From Progne subis subis (Eukaryota; Chordata; Aves; Passeriformes; Hirundinidae), in contig JAKJHU010000085.1 in NCBI GenBank assembly GCA_022316685.1, positions 1,364,001-1,428,000 on the forward strand: 64,000 nt of DNA, read 5' to 3'. The notes under the pieces were generated by a model. That model was not told the DNA's origin. It searched no databases and worked only from the letters and a program-made list of their open reading frames with translations. The first letter of the stretch is position 1. Every line of letters starts with the position of its first letter. A program made the translations under genes and the position numbers. Below are positions 43,001 to 54,912 of the stretch, in pieces.

Positions 43001-46000
43001 GCTCCGTGCATTATCTGCAGGACTGCATCGAATTTCAGCTGCAAAAGGGACACAAACAGCTCACTTTCCAAAATAAGGTTCAAAGAAGTCCCCTGAAGTA
43101 TTGTTCACGTGTGACTGAGCCCTTTAGGCAAGTATTTTGTTTCCTTGCCCAATCTGCACCTGCATAAAGGGCATTTGTTGTCATCATGTGACGTGTGAAG
43201 TTCAATTAGAAAATGCTTGCCGTCATTTATGGCACTGTGATCCAATACTAATTAAAACTGGGGGGTTTTCCATGTGATGACATCACAGCTACAATTCTAT
43301 CCTCAAAAAATATCACAGGGGAGATGACTAAAATAGAATAAGAAGACAACACTCTATTTTCTCCTCATAGCACCCATTAAAAATATCCTCAGAGGATTAT
43401 GTGAAGATCACGTTTTGCTCTGAACTGATGTGTTGGAGTCACTTGATGCCTCTCATAAAACATACTTACATCTGTGTCAGAGATGCAGCCAATGACAGCC
43501 ACCGCCTTGGCCTCCCAGGCAGTTTCAAACACTGAAATAGATCGCGTCCTGCAACGCTCCAGCAAATCCTGTGTGTTTGGAAAAGGTGATTGGAACACTT
43601 GAAATCAGAAAAGACAGGAGTATCCTTACAACAGGAACAAAAATGTAAAGTTTTCTGGGCAATAACGGATTGTTTCATAACTAAAATAGTATAAATTAAG
43701 TTAATTGACAGCAATAGGATTAATCTAAAAGCTGGGCCTAAAATTCAGTTGTCAATTCAAATGCTCATTAGACTTGTTTCTGCTTCCTAATGCTGAAATA
43801 GCTTTCTTCAAAAGGAAGAAAATATTGATACCTTGACATACTGCAGAAGCAGCTCATCCTTTTGTAGGTTGTGTTCACACAGGTAAGGTTTTATAAACTT
43901 CTCCAAAATTGATGGGACAAGCTCTGGTGCCAAAATTTTATCAAGCATGCGGAACACAATGGTGGCTGCATTTTCCTGGGCAGCAAGTGGGAAAAGGTCG
44001 TGTTAGCACATCACACATGTCAGTGCAAGGCCATATACATCTCTGATACATAATCCAACACCACTGAAATCAGCTGAAAGATTTCCAGAGCAGGAATCCC
44101 TCTTTGGCTCAAATAAACCTTTTAATTTACAAAGCTTTTCTTGTTCACTTGTACTTTTAATTTCTCTGTTGTGGCCAACCCTTGTTCCACAGTGAATGAT
44201 CTGTAATAACTTGCAAACCCCATGGAGTTTGAGCCACACCTTCTCACAGTGTCTTATATTTATAATCTGAGTTGAAAGAAAATTTGTAACACAACTTATC
44301 AAAGAGTCTCAGCAGCTTATGAATGGAAATTTAACCAACATCCATCAGGATTCCTCTTTTGTCTGATTTTAAATTACATGCTAGAAGATTCTTCTCTTTT
44401 CCAGAAGGAACTGAAATGCACTTTTTCAAGTGTCTGCAGGGTTACCTTTTCAAAATCACAGAATGCCAGCCTGCAGTTGTATTTTCTGTACAGATTTCTC
44501 AATTCTTGTAAATCATTTACCAGCTTCTTTAACCTTTGTATCTCTTCACAGTCGCCACACCTCTGAAACAGTGTCGAGAGGTGAAATGTTAGGAGACAAA
44601 ACCACTAAGAGGCCATCATCAACTTCTTTAAAATCTTTAAATGCAAAAAAATTTAGAACTTGGTTCTTTCCTTTCATGGAATTAAGTCAATCTTCACCAA
44701 AACCAAGAGTGACCTAATTATCATCCACTCCAGCTCCAGCACACAGCATCTGTTTGAAGTCTCGTAGCAGCGAATTCTTGTATTTGTTACATTTCTTACC
44801 AAAGGAGTCCACTTGCCAAAAGCTGTCACTCCCAGTTCACCTTGATTTTTACTTGTAAAAAAAACCTCTGCCACTTGGAGTCCGTTTTCGGGCCAGTTTA
44901 CCTGTCCAAAATAATTGATACTAGCAAACTGTATTATACATCTAGAAATACAAGATATGCTGAGTCTCTGCAGTGTGATTTACCTTGTCAGTTAATTCAA
45001 GGTTTCGAGCAGCTTGCTCCAGCCAATTTGCTAATATTTTCTGGAAAAAAAACCAAACCAAAACAGTTACAAGTAGAGTTATGCTATCTATCAAAGCAAA
45101 ATTTACCATTAGAAACTCCTTTCAAAAAGAAATAATTTCAAATATAAACGCTAGGGAAAAGAATCCATTTCAAGGACAGAGGAATAAGCCCCTGACCTTC
45201 AGAAGTCTGGAGGTCTGACAGTAAAATCATCTCAGTCTGAGAAAATTACATTTTACAGTTCTTAAGTCAGTCTCACCTGTCCTTCTGGCACAATCCTCCT
45301 TGAGAAGGGGATCACAAAATTTTTAAGCCACACACAAAGTTCCTTCAAAGGAGCAGTGAAATGGATGGCATTGAGCAAATCCTTCAGCATTTTCTCATCA
45401 AAGCTGCTTTCAAAATCAGCCTAAAATATGAAACCAGAACAATTACAGCCCCATGGATATGTTCATCTGATACTCTGTACAGCTGTTTCACTAATAGGAA
45501 GAGCCAGTAAATTTCACAAATACAAAGAGATAATCTCAGTAGTTATAGACAGAAATGAAATAAATAGCTCAGTTCAGTAAAACTAGAGATCAGTCTTCTT
45601 AAAAAAAGATCTGATTGAAGGGATTTCTTTACAAATCACACTGTTCTATTACTTTCAGACTTGTTCTATAGTTCTGTCTTGTTGAGAAAACAACAGGCAA
45701 GGAACTGAAAGTCCTGCACTAAAAAACAAAATAACGGCACACATGCACTATTTTAAATGTGTCATTCGGAGTAAAGAGTCTGTGTGATAATTTTAAAGGA
45801 TTTTTAAGGTAGACAGCAAATGCCCACTTGAGAATTCTGAGAGCTGTGCTTGCAAGAAAGTGAATGGAAGATTACAAGCACAGCAGAATAAATCAAATTG
45901 CCTTGACTTAGAAATATGAATTCTGACATCAGAAATACCAGTTTATTCCTAAATCAATAAGAAGTTCAGCCTCCTAAGCATCCAGGTGACCAGGTAATTA

Positions 46001-49000
46001 TTGTGGTAATTGATGAGATTCTGCCATGGACCTTTGCTTCTCTGAGCAGCTGTAACATTTTGTAACAGCCCCTGTGAAATTAGGCTGGAAAAATTGGAGA
46101 GATTTAACCCCCTCCATAAATCCCAGAGATTTCTGTGCCAGCTCACCTGATGCCTAAGCCAGAGGTACTGTGCACAAGCCAAATTTCCTTCCTCCAGCTG
46201 AACAACAATAATCTTGAATATGTCCTCGTTATTCAGGAATTCTGTCCAAGCAATGCCACTGAAAGTGAGAGGGGAAAGAGAAGATTTGTTAAACATCATT
46301 ATCAAAGGAATCGGGGGGAGAACTTCAAAGCTTTTCTACCTACTGCTGGAGGTTGTAAGAAACAACAGGGATGGGAGTTTGTGTTTGTATAAAATCACAA
46401 TCCCTCCTATACTACTGAACAAAAAAAAAAGATTTTTTAAGTGTTTGTGCAACAGATAATTTGTGTTTTCACAGGATAAGACATCTCTGTATTCTCCCTT
46501 CTCCACAGTACAGGATAGAAAACTTCAGGCAGAGAAGGAAGAGCTTGAAGTTTAATGAACCCATATTAAAAAACTAAATAATCTAAATTTCAGTGGTACA
46601 GGCTTAATCACAATTAATTACATTTCCTTTAAATCTTAAACAGGAACAAACCTGAATTTCTCTAGTCCAAAAGCTTCACAGAATGTTGTAAGCCTTGCCT
46701 GAGCTCTCAATACCTGAATGCAGATGAGATTTAAGGTTAATATTTGGCTTCACATTGTTACATTACATGGTCAGAGCACTGATTCTCCTTGAAGGCAGAT
46801 GAGGCCAGTTTACAACAGCACTAAACAAGAAACACTAAAAATGAAACACCTACAAGTACTTTAAGAAAGGTTCTGCCTTAAATTTATGGAGCATCTGCCA
46901 CTGAACCTTTCAATGGCTGAAGGAATGGCTTATTTCTGAATCTGTCATTACGGTGGTTCTCTTTTCATACTGTAAAATACAATTTTGTTTAGCCTTTTAA
47001 AAACTTCAGCAGTTTACAGTTATAATTTGAATTTACAGTTTGTAAAACTGCACATTACACTTGTTTATATGATGCTGCAGATCCAAGGAATTTGTCCTCA
47101 CCTCAGCTATGGATACAGGAGCCCCATCAGAGGGTGGAGCATTGGTTCTATTATCTTTCTTCAAAATCTGAAAAAAAAAAAAGGACATGAAAGGGTTTGG
47201 CTGACAGCTCAGAACATGCCAGACAGGACTGTGAGTGCAGTAAAGACATGAGCTAAAGGTCAGGACTTCTGAAAATGGAGGTTTTACAGTGTTAGGTTGG
47301 ATCTAACCTGATCCAGTCTAATCTAGTTGGATTTCTGCATGGATGGAGGATCAGACAGATAATGTGTATCTCTCTGGTTCTGTTTGATAAGACTAAACAA
47401 AGAAAATAAAAAAGGTGACCTACTTTGAGTTTGAGGATTAATATTTCAAAGGTACTTTAAAAAAACTGCTACTGAAAACTAAACCCTGCTTTCTGATGCA
47501 AAAAATAAAACTGTGAGTTCTTTTTTGCCCTTGAGCAAGGCTGGAACAAGACTTGCTGCTTCTTCCTGTTTGGTTACTGTAGGATTTATAATGCCTTTAC
47601 TTTTGCCTTTTGGAATGACTGTAACTGGTTTGTGCCCCTCTCAAGTTGTACAGAATGATAAAAGAGAAGTTGAAGAGTAGAAGAAGTAGAAACAAATAAA
47701 CCCCTTACTCTGACTTTAGCATAATTCAGCATTTCTCGAGAGGTTTCATACAGCGGCCATGGAGCATTTATGCAGTAATTCACAACAAATTGGCTGTCCT
47801 GTTTGCATAGGGAAACAACTGAAATGAATTCCAAGATCCTTTGTAATTTGAATTGCTTTAGCAGGGGAAGAGGGTAGAAATAAAAACAAACCTGAATTTT
47901 TTGCAAATTTTCCTTGGCTTCATTGCCAAGATCCAGCAAAGCTTCCTGGCCATAACTCCCAAGAGAAGCTGCAGCCAGCTTCTCTAAAATAGTATTTGCT
48001 TTTACTTTGTATACAAGCTGTTTAAAAAAAATATTACAATTATGGTGAGTTGTTTTATAAGGTAATATCCCACTGCCTCGGTAATATTTATAATATTTTT
48101 AATATTTTCTGTTGGACTGTAGGGCAAGAACCTTACTCATCATCTCAGTTATTAATCTCAAATGTGTTTATCATGAATGAACAACTCACCTCAACATCCA
48201 GCCCAAACTGAAGAGCAAAATTCTCTGCTTCAGTGAATTTGTGTTTGTGCAGTAAACGACTTAGTCTGGGGATGAAATAAAATAAAGGACTTCAATATAA
48301 GTCCAGATATGAAAAATTCATATAATGCAATGGCTTTTCACAGAAACCAGTACCTGTTTTCTGGCAAGGCTTCAGTTAAACTTCTCATCACAACTATAGA
48401 AACCGGCTCTTCAGAGGGCCTGAGGATGAGAGGGAAGCATGTGAATTTATCAGCTCTACGTGGAAATAATCTGCCATTTTTATATAATAATGAGCTAGTT
48501 ACAAACAAAATGTTATCTTACATCTGATGCTTTTCATTAATTCCTTCCAAGAAGTATATTGTATCCTGTAGTGTGCAATGACAGAAACCATCAGGTGAAA
48601 CGAAAGAAATTCCAAATAAATCCAGAGCATCTTTTCTATGCTAAGAGAACTTAAAAAAACTTCCCTCCGTTTTTAGCTGGAACAACTGGCAGTGCTATTA
48701 AATAGTGCAAGAGACCTCAGACTAAATTTAAATTGTTCAGTTTGCTTCATAATAGGATATTTTTCTCTGTCCTTTGGGGACATCACGTAATCTTTCTTTG
48801 TATGGTTCCTGCAGTTTCTAGCAGAAATTGGTTCAAACCTAACAAGAATAACACAGTGCCCTCTTTCATATTTACACATATTAAGACAACTATATTTCTT
48901 CAAAGAACAAAAAGAAATCATCAAAACCTACTGTGCAAATGCCACTTTGAACAAGGGAAGAAACAAGAGACACTTCCAGAGAATAGAGCTGTTGCATAGT

Positions 49001-52000
49001 GGGCAACGCAAAAACCATTAGGCTTCTCATCTGTAAAAAAAAAAAAAAGGAGATAACAAAGTCAGAATTACTTTTTTCTGTTACACTGATGAGAGATTGA
49101 TATTTGCCGAATCATTTCTGAGTTCTTACGGAATTAGAGGGCAGTATTTGTAGGACTTCTAATGGAATGCAGATCTCCAGTTTGAGAAAGTTTAATGAAG
49201 CTTCAGGTGTTGCCTCCCTCTCTCTCTCTCTCCAGGCCTATTATATTTAATTCACCAGGTTTAATCTAATTTTTAAAATTGCATAATGTTCATCCTGGTA
49301 TTTTATTTCAGTTGACTGCACTGACTGTACCTGGGGGCAGATGCTGAAGGCAGCAGAGAGATTGTTCTAAAGAAATCTGTGAAGGGGTGTAAGATAATAA
49401 ATTTGGCTGCTCTTCCTTGTCTGCCTACCTTAAAAAAACGAACAAATAAACCCCAAATCATCCATAAAAACCATCCCCAGCCAGGGACAGCTTGGCCTGG
49501 TCACCACCACGAGAATCCCAGCAGCTCTCACTTGCTAGACCCTGAGAAGTAGATAGCCACATCTCAGTTTGGACTTTAGGCTTCTCAGAATTCTCTGTGC
49601 CCCAAATTTTGCCCCCTCCATCCCTCTCCCTCTTTTTCCCCCCATGAGCAATTGCAAAACAGTTAAGGAAGAGAACAGAGATAAGGTGATGATACCTGTT
49701 TGTCATCTGGCATTGTCATGACAATCAGTTTCACATTGGCAAGCCCTTGCCTAATGAATTAGAGATAAAAGAAAGCAAAATTTGCTGCATGACTCTTAGG
49801 TTAAAACTGAAATATTCTTGCTTCTGTGTTTTAGAAAATTTTGCATTCCATGATAACAAATACATTTAAAAGTCCATTTATATTTATATACTTATATTTT
49901 ATTATATAGCTGTACAGTTTCTAGCACTTTCTCACACTTTCGAAACAGCAGTTGCACTTTTTCCACACATTCTGTTTAATCTTAATTTTTAAGGAAAGGG
50001 ATTTCTAACGAGGACAGTGCTGGTTTGCACCAGCACCTGGGCCAAAATAATGAGATATTTCATAGAAATCACAACACCAGAACAACTTCTCACTTCTCAG
50101 GAGTGGTGCTGTAACACTTCACTTACCACGTGACTTGAGAGGAATCTGACTCAGTGGTGAGAAGAAATTCTTCAATATGTATTAAAGGCCAAGTCCCAAA
50201 TTAGAGTGAGAGAATAAATATCCCACGTGCTCAAGATGTTCTGGATTAAAAAAAAAAAATAAAAATCAGAAATTATTTCATGTTTTCGTCATAGAAGACA
50301 GTTTTTGAGCAAAATATTACATTTTGTGGTTTAAATAATGAATAGGAGTAGAATTAAAAAAAAACCACAACACAGCAAGATCAAGATGCTCTTGATATAA
50401 GTTAATATAAGCACCTTCATTTTACAGAAATGTCACTTCAAACCTTAAAAGCTCTTTATAAGCTGGTTCAAAAGCATTGCAAAGTGAAGATTAAACCAAA
50501 TCATTGCCCATACCTCTGTATCCAAAACAAACAGCTGATTGTCAAGGACTTGAAGTTTTGCAGCACCTAAAAAATATTAATAGTCACATAAATTCATTGT
50601 TTTTCTTGAGATATGTATCAGAAGCAAAAACATATTCAAACACACAACCAAGTGTTGGAAACCTCGTGGTTTAACTACATGGAACTTCCTAGGACTGTGC
50701 AAAGATTAGTTTAAAGGGAATTGTGGTTTATGTAAATCAAATTGCAATTTTGAAGCCCACGTTTTGGCTGTACCTTTACAAAAATGCTCTGTTTTGGACG
50801 TGTGAATTTATCAAAAACAATGAAATAACTGAAAATTAGTACATTCTGCAATTAAATATGAAATCCACACTCGTCTACAAAAAGAGAAAACCTTCTTTAC
50901 CTTGGATCAGACTTGAATCAGCAAAACTTTGAGCAGACACCAGGGCATTGCTGGGGTCCACCTCCCATTTGGAGAGCACATAATCACCTCTACCCTGTGA
51001 GGAGAGGCAAAGTAAAATGGGGTTAGACAGGAGATATTTGACCACTGACATGTCTGCTTCTACAGTTGATCTTTAACTTGGAAAGCTGCAAAACTAAGTT
51101 TAACTTTATTCCTCTCCCGATGGTCAGAAAAATACATTGATTTCTTTATTTTTAATTTAACTTTTTCCCTTCTTCTTTCACCTTTGATACGGTGATTGTT
51201 ACACTCAGCAGTTTTTGGCTCTTTGAAAAACAGTATTTCAAAATATCCACTTTCCATTCTCATAGAACATAAAAGCTGAATAAAATTACACTGGACCCAC
51301 TGAGGAAAATCCCATTGAATTCAACAGGCTTCAAAAAATAAACTCAGAGAACTTGTCTGAAGTCCCAAATTACATTTCAAAGCATGTCTGTATTTTAATT
51401 TCTTTATTAGTTCCTGTACTTAATTCAGGCTTGAAAGCTATGTTGAATTAGACCTCATTATTTTTAGCAGGCCCTGTTGAATGAGAATGTGATTTGAAAG
51501 ATTCTTGCTAACTCTGGTGTTGTCTGTGAGCTCAAGGATAGTATGTACAAATAATCCAGCCTGTAGAGACCAGGGACTGGTGATTTACTAAACTCAGAAA
51601 CTCAGGGTGAAAAGATTTTCCCCTCATCCATCACAACAAAGTAATTCTGGAAATGACAGCAGTTATTTCCTTATGAGAAAAGCTGCACAAGTGACAACCT
51701 TTAAATTAACAGCGAAGGAAACGAAAGGCAGAACAGTGCAAAAAAGCTGATGAGCTTCTTTTTCAAGCAGCTGGAGAGAAATTGTGCTGCAGAACCAAAA
51801 ATGCCATTGCTGATCAGATAAAATGATGTGTTATGATCACGTTCTTCGTGCTTACCCCAATTATCAAATGCATTTTGTTCACTGAGTTGCTGATCACAAA
51901 ATCCCGACAGCCCAGGCTGTGATGCTCTCCCGTGGCAATGAAAGTTGTCTTTATCTGTCCTTGTAACTTGTGGGGTGGGAGAGGAAGGGGATGTCAACAA

Positions 52001-54217
52001 CAGGGGGAGAAAAAGAGTTGTTTACAGAACAAATGGATAAAATCTCTGCTCATTTCTAAACGTGCAAAAAAAAAAAAAAGAAGTAACAATCACAGTGAAG
52101 AGGTGGAATTATGGACTGGTAAAAAAATCAGTGGAATGTACAGAGCAAAGTTTGGTTACAAACCCTGCACTTTCAACAATTTTATCAGTTTTGCAGGTGT
52201 TTCTTACTTGCTTTGCTGTAGTCATGTCCATCTTCTCAATTGCTAAATATTAAAAAAAAAATAAAATAAAATAAAATCAGTGTTAAATAAACTTTTTCAA
52301 AATTTTAGAAAGGCACAAAAGAAGCTTTTGAGTGCAGGTCTCCCTGTTCCAGTGAAATCCCAAGGGGTTTTGTCCTACCTTCCTGTGTTTTACCAAGTGG
52401 GACACACATAATGCAGAAACATCCATTGCTTGTGAGAATAAACATGTGATAAACACCTAAAAAAACCCAACAGAAATATTTCAAATTGAAGTATTCAAGA
52501 GCAAGTAGAGAGAAGATTTGCCTATAAAGAGGACAGTGAAATAACTGACACCAAAAAATCACCTGACCAAGAGATTAGACTATTTTAAACAAAAAATTTG
52601 CCATTTCCAACTTGGAGCAGAATAATATATTCTATTGTGGCTGGAGCCACAATCACAATACAATTATATTATGGAACAGGACTACTGAAGTCTGATAGAA
52701 AAAGAGAGAAGGAATTCTTCCTTTTTAGGCATTTTCATATGTTTAGCACAGTCTCAAAAGAAAGAGGTATTGAGTTCTGAATATTTGTTTCCTATGGCAT
52801 TTGTGAAATAATTAATGAGATAAAAAATCTTATACAACTTTGCATTGTGCACATAAAATTAACTTTTCTTTATGCTTTTCTGTATTACTTATTTTGTAAC
52901 CTCTTTCCCTGAGAGCTATTAAAGGGGAACAAAATTACAAAAATTCAGACAAAGGGGGAGCAAAAAAAAATATCCAGTTCTTACCTGCATCCGCATTATC
53001 TTTAACAAAAAAGAGATTTAAGTAAGTCTTTTCACTTGTAGATTGTTCAGCCAAAACCTGAAATAGAAACAGCATAAAGAGTATTATTCTTTCACACACA
53101 GAAAAATATTGATTATCAGTTCAAACTTTAAACTTTATTTTTCATGAAGGTTCTTGTTTATGCATGCCATTCCTAAACAGATTTTCCTTATTCATTACTC
53201 ATGGGAATTGAAGTGCCCATTTCTCTGTTTGGTTAGAATACGTGGTCAAAAACACAAGGCTGTTTAAACTTTGGTATTTGGAAGAATGATTAAAAAAAAA
53301 AAACCCTCAATAAAGCCTGAGAAAAAATGGTTCTCAGCAAAATTAAGTAGAAAAGTTACCTTTGTTAGCAAGGTTTGTTTTGATGGGATGTGGATAAGAT
53401 GTAAACTGCCATTTCTCTCACCAACCACAAGGAATTGTTTATCTTGACACATGCCCACAACATCCACGTTAGTATCTGAAAAGTTTCATGGCAAAATGTC
53501 AGATATTAAGATGTGTGGGGGGGGTTTATGAATAAATATTAACATAAGAATTGGACAATACAGCGTCCCAGATTTCTTCAAAAAAAGTTATTCTAATGAA
53601 ATTAAATACAGGAAGAGGCCTAGAGGGAGTGGTTTCAGTATTCCTGTTTCAGTGAAAAGTTAGAAAAGATTCTAATTAAATTGTACTGAAATATTTAATT
53701 GTGTTCAGATGCCAAAGTCGCTCTTTATTACTTAGTTACTTGTTAAAATGCTTTCCTTTACAGGCTAGTCAGACACTTGCTATGTACTCCTGCACAAACC
53801 TAGGTATTTTAAAAGCCAGTTTTCCCTTGCCAAGTGGAATTCCAAAGGAAAACCACTCACCAAACTGAATGTGCATCAGCAGAGACAGCCCAGTGCTGTC
53901 CAGAAGTGCCACAGATCTGTCCACAACAATGATGCTGCCATCCTTGGAGCTGCATGCATGGAGCTGGGGGTTCACAGAGACCTGGGAAGGAGAAGGTTGT
54001 TTCACTTCAGGAAGGAACACTTCAGGAAACACGACAAAGAAGCCCAGGTCATTATTAAGACAGACAAAAGCACAGCTTTGATGGGTTGTACCTTCTCTGA
54101 AGATGTGATTTGCAGCAGTGAATCCACCTGGTACAAGGCGGTGCCACACTCCTGTCCCAACCCCACAGGGAGCTGCCCGGTGTCATCGTTCAGCAGGAGC
54201 TCGACATCGTTCCACAT
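23880..54217 (-). CDS. KNTC1: KNTC1 (ROD), kinetochore RZZ complex subunit
   Basis: I traced 63 coding exons on the minus strand, from ATG 54217-54215 (MWNDVELLLNDDTG) to TAG 23882-23880. They total 6,672 nt, or about 2,222 codons once three single extra bases are discounted; human KNTC1 is 2,209 aa. The order is an N-terminal beta-propeller, a long alpha-solenoid and a C-terminal Rod_C region (exon lists in the four block entries). ROD joins ZW10 and Zwilch at unattached kinetochores, recruits dynein through Spindly, and supports MAD1-MAD2 checkpoint signalling. All splice sites are GT-AG and all phases fit, except +1 shifts in coding exons 10, 43 and 49. These mean the sequence as given does not encode a full protein. 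Sequencing or assembly error is the simplest cause, but recent inactivation is not excluded. Confidence 0.95.
27301..27360 (+). repeat. CR1 LINE 3' tail
   Basis: TTTTTAGGGTCCCTCCCAAC followed by CCAAATCTCTTCTATTTCT resembles the CR1 terminus (GGTCCCTTCCAACCC...TTCTATGATTCT). It is short and diverged, in a KNTC1 intron. Confidence 0.5.
32508..32600 (+). repeat. CR1 LINE 3' fragment
   Basis: CCAGGTTGGATGGGGCTTGG, GTGGTCTAGTGGAAGGTGTC and TTCTATGATTCTA are diagnostic of the CR1 3' end. A short internal deletion separates GTGTCC from GGGCTGGAAGGGATC. It lies between KNTC1 coding exons 47 and 48. Confidence 0.88.
34725..40795 (-). CDS. KNTC1: KNTC1 block C: coding exons 33-43, central solenoid
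   Basis: Exons: 40503-40795, 40137-40309, 39858-39955, 38944-39085, 38428-38484, 37717-37880, 37134-37241, 36336-36464, 35634-35750, 35155-35264 and 34725-34936. They encode residues 995-1528. Landmarks are TGKLLFAVCQRLCHMLGADV, DPYEEWTYGDFFKEDGIVL, NLALGYCTVLP and LLSSTKDLVMSLSGIL. The exon at 38428-38484 has its 5' splice site directly against a CR1 tail. The last exon (34725-34936) is 212 nt where 211 is needed: the frame breaks after residue 1463, within STFMLD, and the same codons resume one base later (ADAALQLCIETLLL). The 35634 exon ends GGT, then GTAAGT, giving phase 0. Confidence 0.92.
36910..37075 (+). repeat. CR1 LINE 3' fragment (ancient subfamily)
   Basis: GGAAAGGGCTGCCCAGGGAG, GGTGTTTAAAGATGTGG and CATGACCTCGAGGGTCTTTT match a CR1 subfamily whose tail reads GATGACCTCGGAGGTCTTTTCC. 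It is diverged, in a KNTC1 intron. Similarity may extend upstream to about 36825. Confidence 0.82.
38358..38426 (+). repeat. CR1 LINE 3' tail next to a KNTC1 splice donor
   Basis: GATTTTTAAGGTCCTTTCCC and ACCCAAGCAGTGTGTGAT match the CR1 end (GATCTTTAAGGTCCCTTCCAACCCAA...GTGAT). It stops at the donor of the exon at 38428-38484 (intron starts 38427). Confidence 0.6.
41166..48017 (-). CDS. KNTC1: KNTC1 block B: coding exons 16-32, N-terminal solenoid
   Basis: Exons: 47892-48017, 47709-47798, 47102-47167, 46652-46713, 46147-46258, 45277-45420, 44984-45040, 44800-44901, 44446-44562, 43832-43975, 43470-43568, 42935-43038, 42713-42818, 42227-42361, 41698-41817, 41312-41381 and 41166-41233. They encode residues 421-994, all open and in phase. 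Strong landmarks are EEGNLACAQYLWLRHQ, LANWLEQAARNLELTDK, SVFETAWEAKAVAVIG and VKQHLEMHH. In the family this helical region carries ZW10-binding surfaces and is related to the NBAS/Sec39 solenoids of vesicle tethers. The donors of the exons at 47892 and 46652 are GTTTG, weaker than the usual GTAAG or GTGAG. Confidence 0.93.
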
Positions 54218-54223
54218 CTTTGC
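48190..54223 (-). CDS. KNTC1: KNTC1 block A: coding exons 1-15, beta-propeller
   Basis: Exons: 54092-54223 (coding from 54217), 53861-53981, 53360-53475, 52985-53057, 52379-52456, 52208-52242, 51856-51966, 50901-50994, 50514-50566, 50127-50240, 49696-49750, 48932-49030, 48522-48565, 48354-48419 and 48190-48265. They encode residues 1-420, the propeller that binds Zwilch in mammals. Landmarks are VGERNGSLHLIHIPSKQTLL, FVLDTENILSTWDIYSLT and LHKHKFTEAENFALQFGLD. Exon 10 (50127-50240) is 114 nt where 113 is needed: the frame changes after residue 285 and meets a TGA six codons later. Exon 7 uses the acceptor at 51967-51968 (codons TTA CAA GGA CAG), not the weak internal AG 7 nt downstream. Confidence 0.92.
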
Positions 54224-54617
54224 CTGGGATAAAATAAACATTTTAGGAACATCTTGTAGAGCAGACAGCTCTAAAAAGATATACGCTCACAGACAAGTTA
54301 CTGGTTTGATTACTGTATGGGGACACCGTGCCAGGAGGAAGGGTTCTACAAGAAGCCTCGGAAGGATAAACAGCGTTTTTAAAACCAAGTAAGCAGTGTA
54401 GATCTCGGCCTGGCTGAAGGCCAGGGAGGAACAGATTTCACCAACTAAATTCACTGTCAACAGTCCTCCCCATCACGCTGCGAACATCCCCTGCTCGCAG
54501 GGACACCGATGCCCCTGGCAGGGGTGACGAACACTGCTCACAGGGACCCCGATCGCTCCCAGCGGCTGGTGACATCCCTATTTCCAGAGGGAGCCCTGCC
54601 CACACTGTCCCCCCGAG

Positions 54618-54912
54618 CCCCTCACCGGTGACACTCCCGCGCCCTTCGGGGTCCCCGCGATCCCCTCACCGGTGACACTCCCGCGCCCTCGGGGTCCCCC
54701 TGATCCCCTCACCGGTGACACTCCCGCGCCCTCGGGGTCCCCCTGATCCCCTCACCGGTGACACTCCCGCGCCCTCGGGGTCCCCCTGATCCCCTCACCG
54801 GTGACACTCCCGCGCCCTCGGGGTCCCCTGATCCCCTCACCGGTGACACTCCCGCGCCCTCGGGGTCCCCCTGATCCCCTCACCGGTGACACTCCCGCGC
54901 CCTCGGGGTCCC
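54618..54912. repeat. 43-bp GC-rich minisatellite, about 7 copies
   Basis: Copies are at 54618-54661 (44 bp), 54662-54704, 54705-54747, 54748-54790, 54791-54832 (42 bp), 54833-54875 and a partial 54876-54912. They are nearly identical. Each contains the perfect 10-bp palindrome TCACCGGTGA and, on the minus strand, the 5' splice-site-like CACCG then GTGAGG. The array lies between KNTC1 coding exon 1 and the promoter, so it is in the KNTC1 5' UTR or first intron. Confidence 0.93.

Noticed and set aside
42589..43167. 192-aa plus-strand open frame
   Set aside because: It is the antisense of KNTC1 exons 42713-42818 and 42935-43038; the minus strand matches the ROD family with correct splice sites.
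47270..47350. Possible CR1-like repeat
   Set aside because: Only short GTTGGAT-type words repeat; no diagnostic CR1 tail was present.
52251..52277. Short AAAAT simple repeat
   Set aside because: Ordinary microsatellite-like run in a KNTC1 intron with no further structure.
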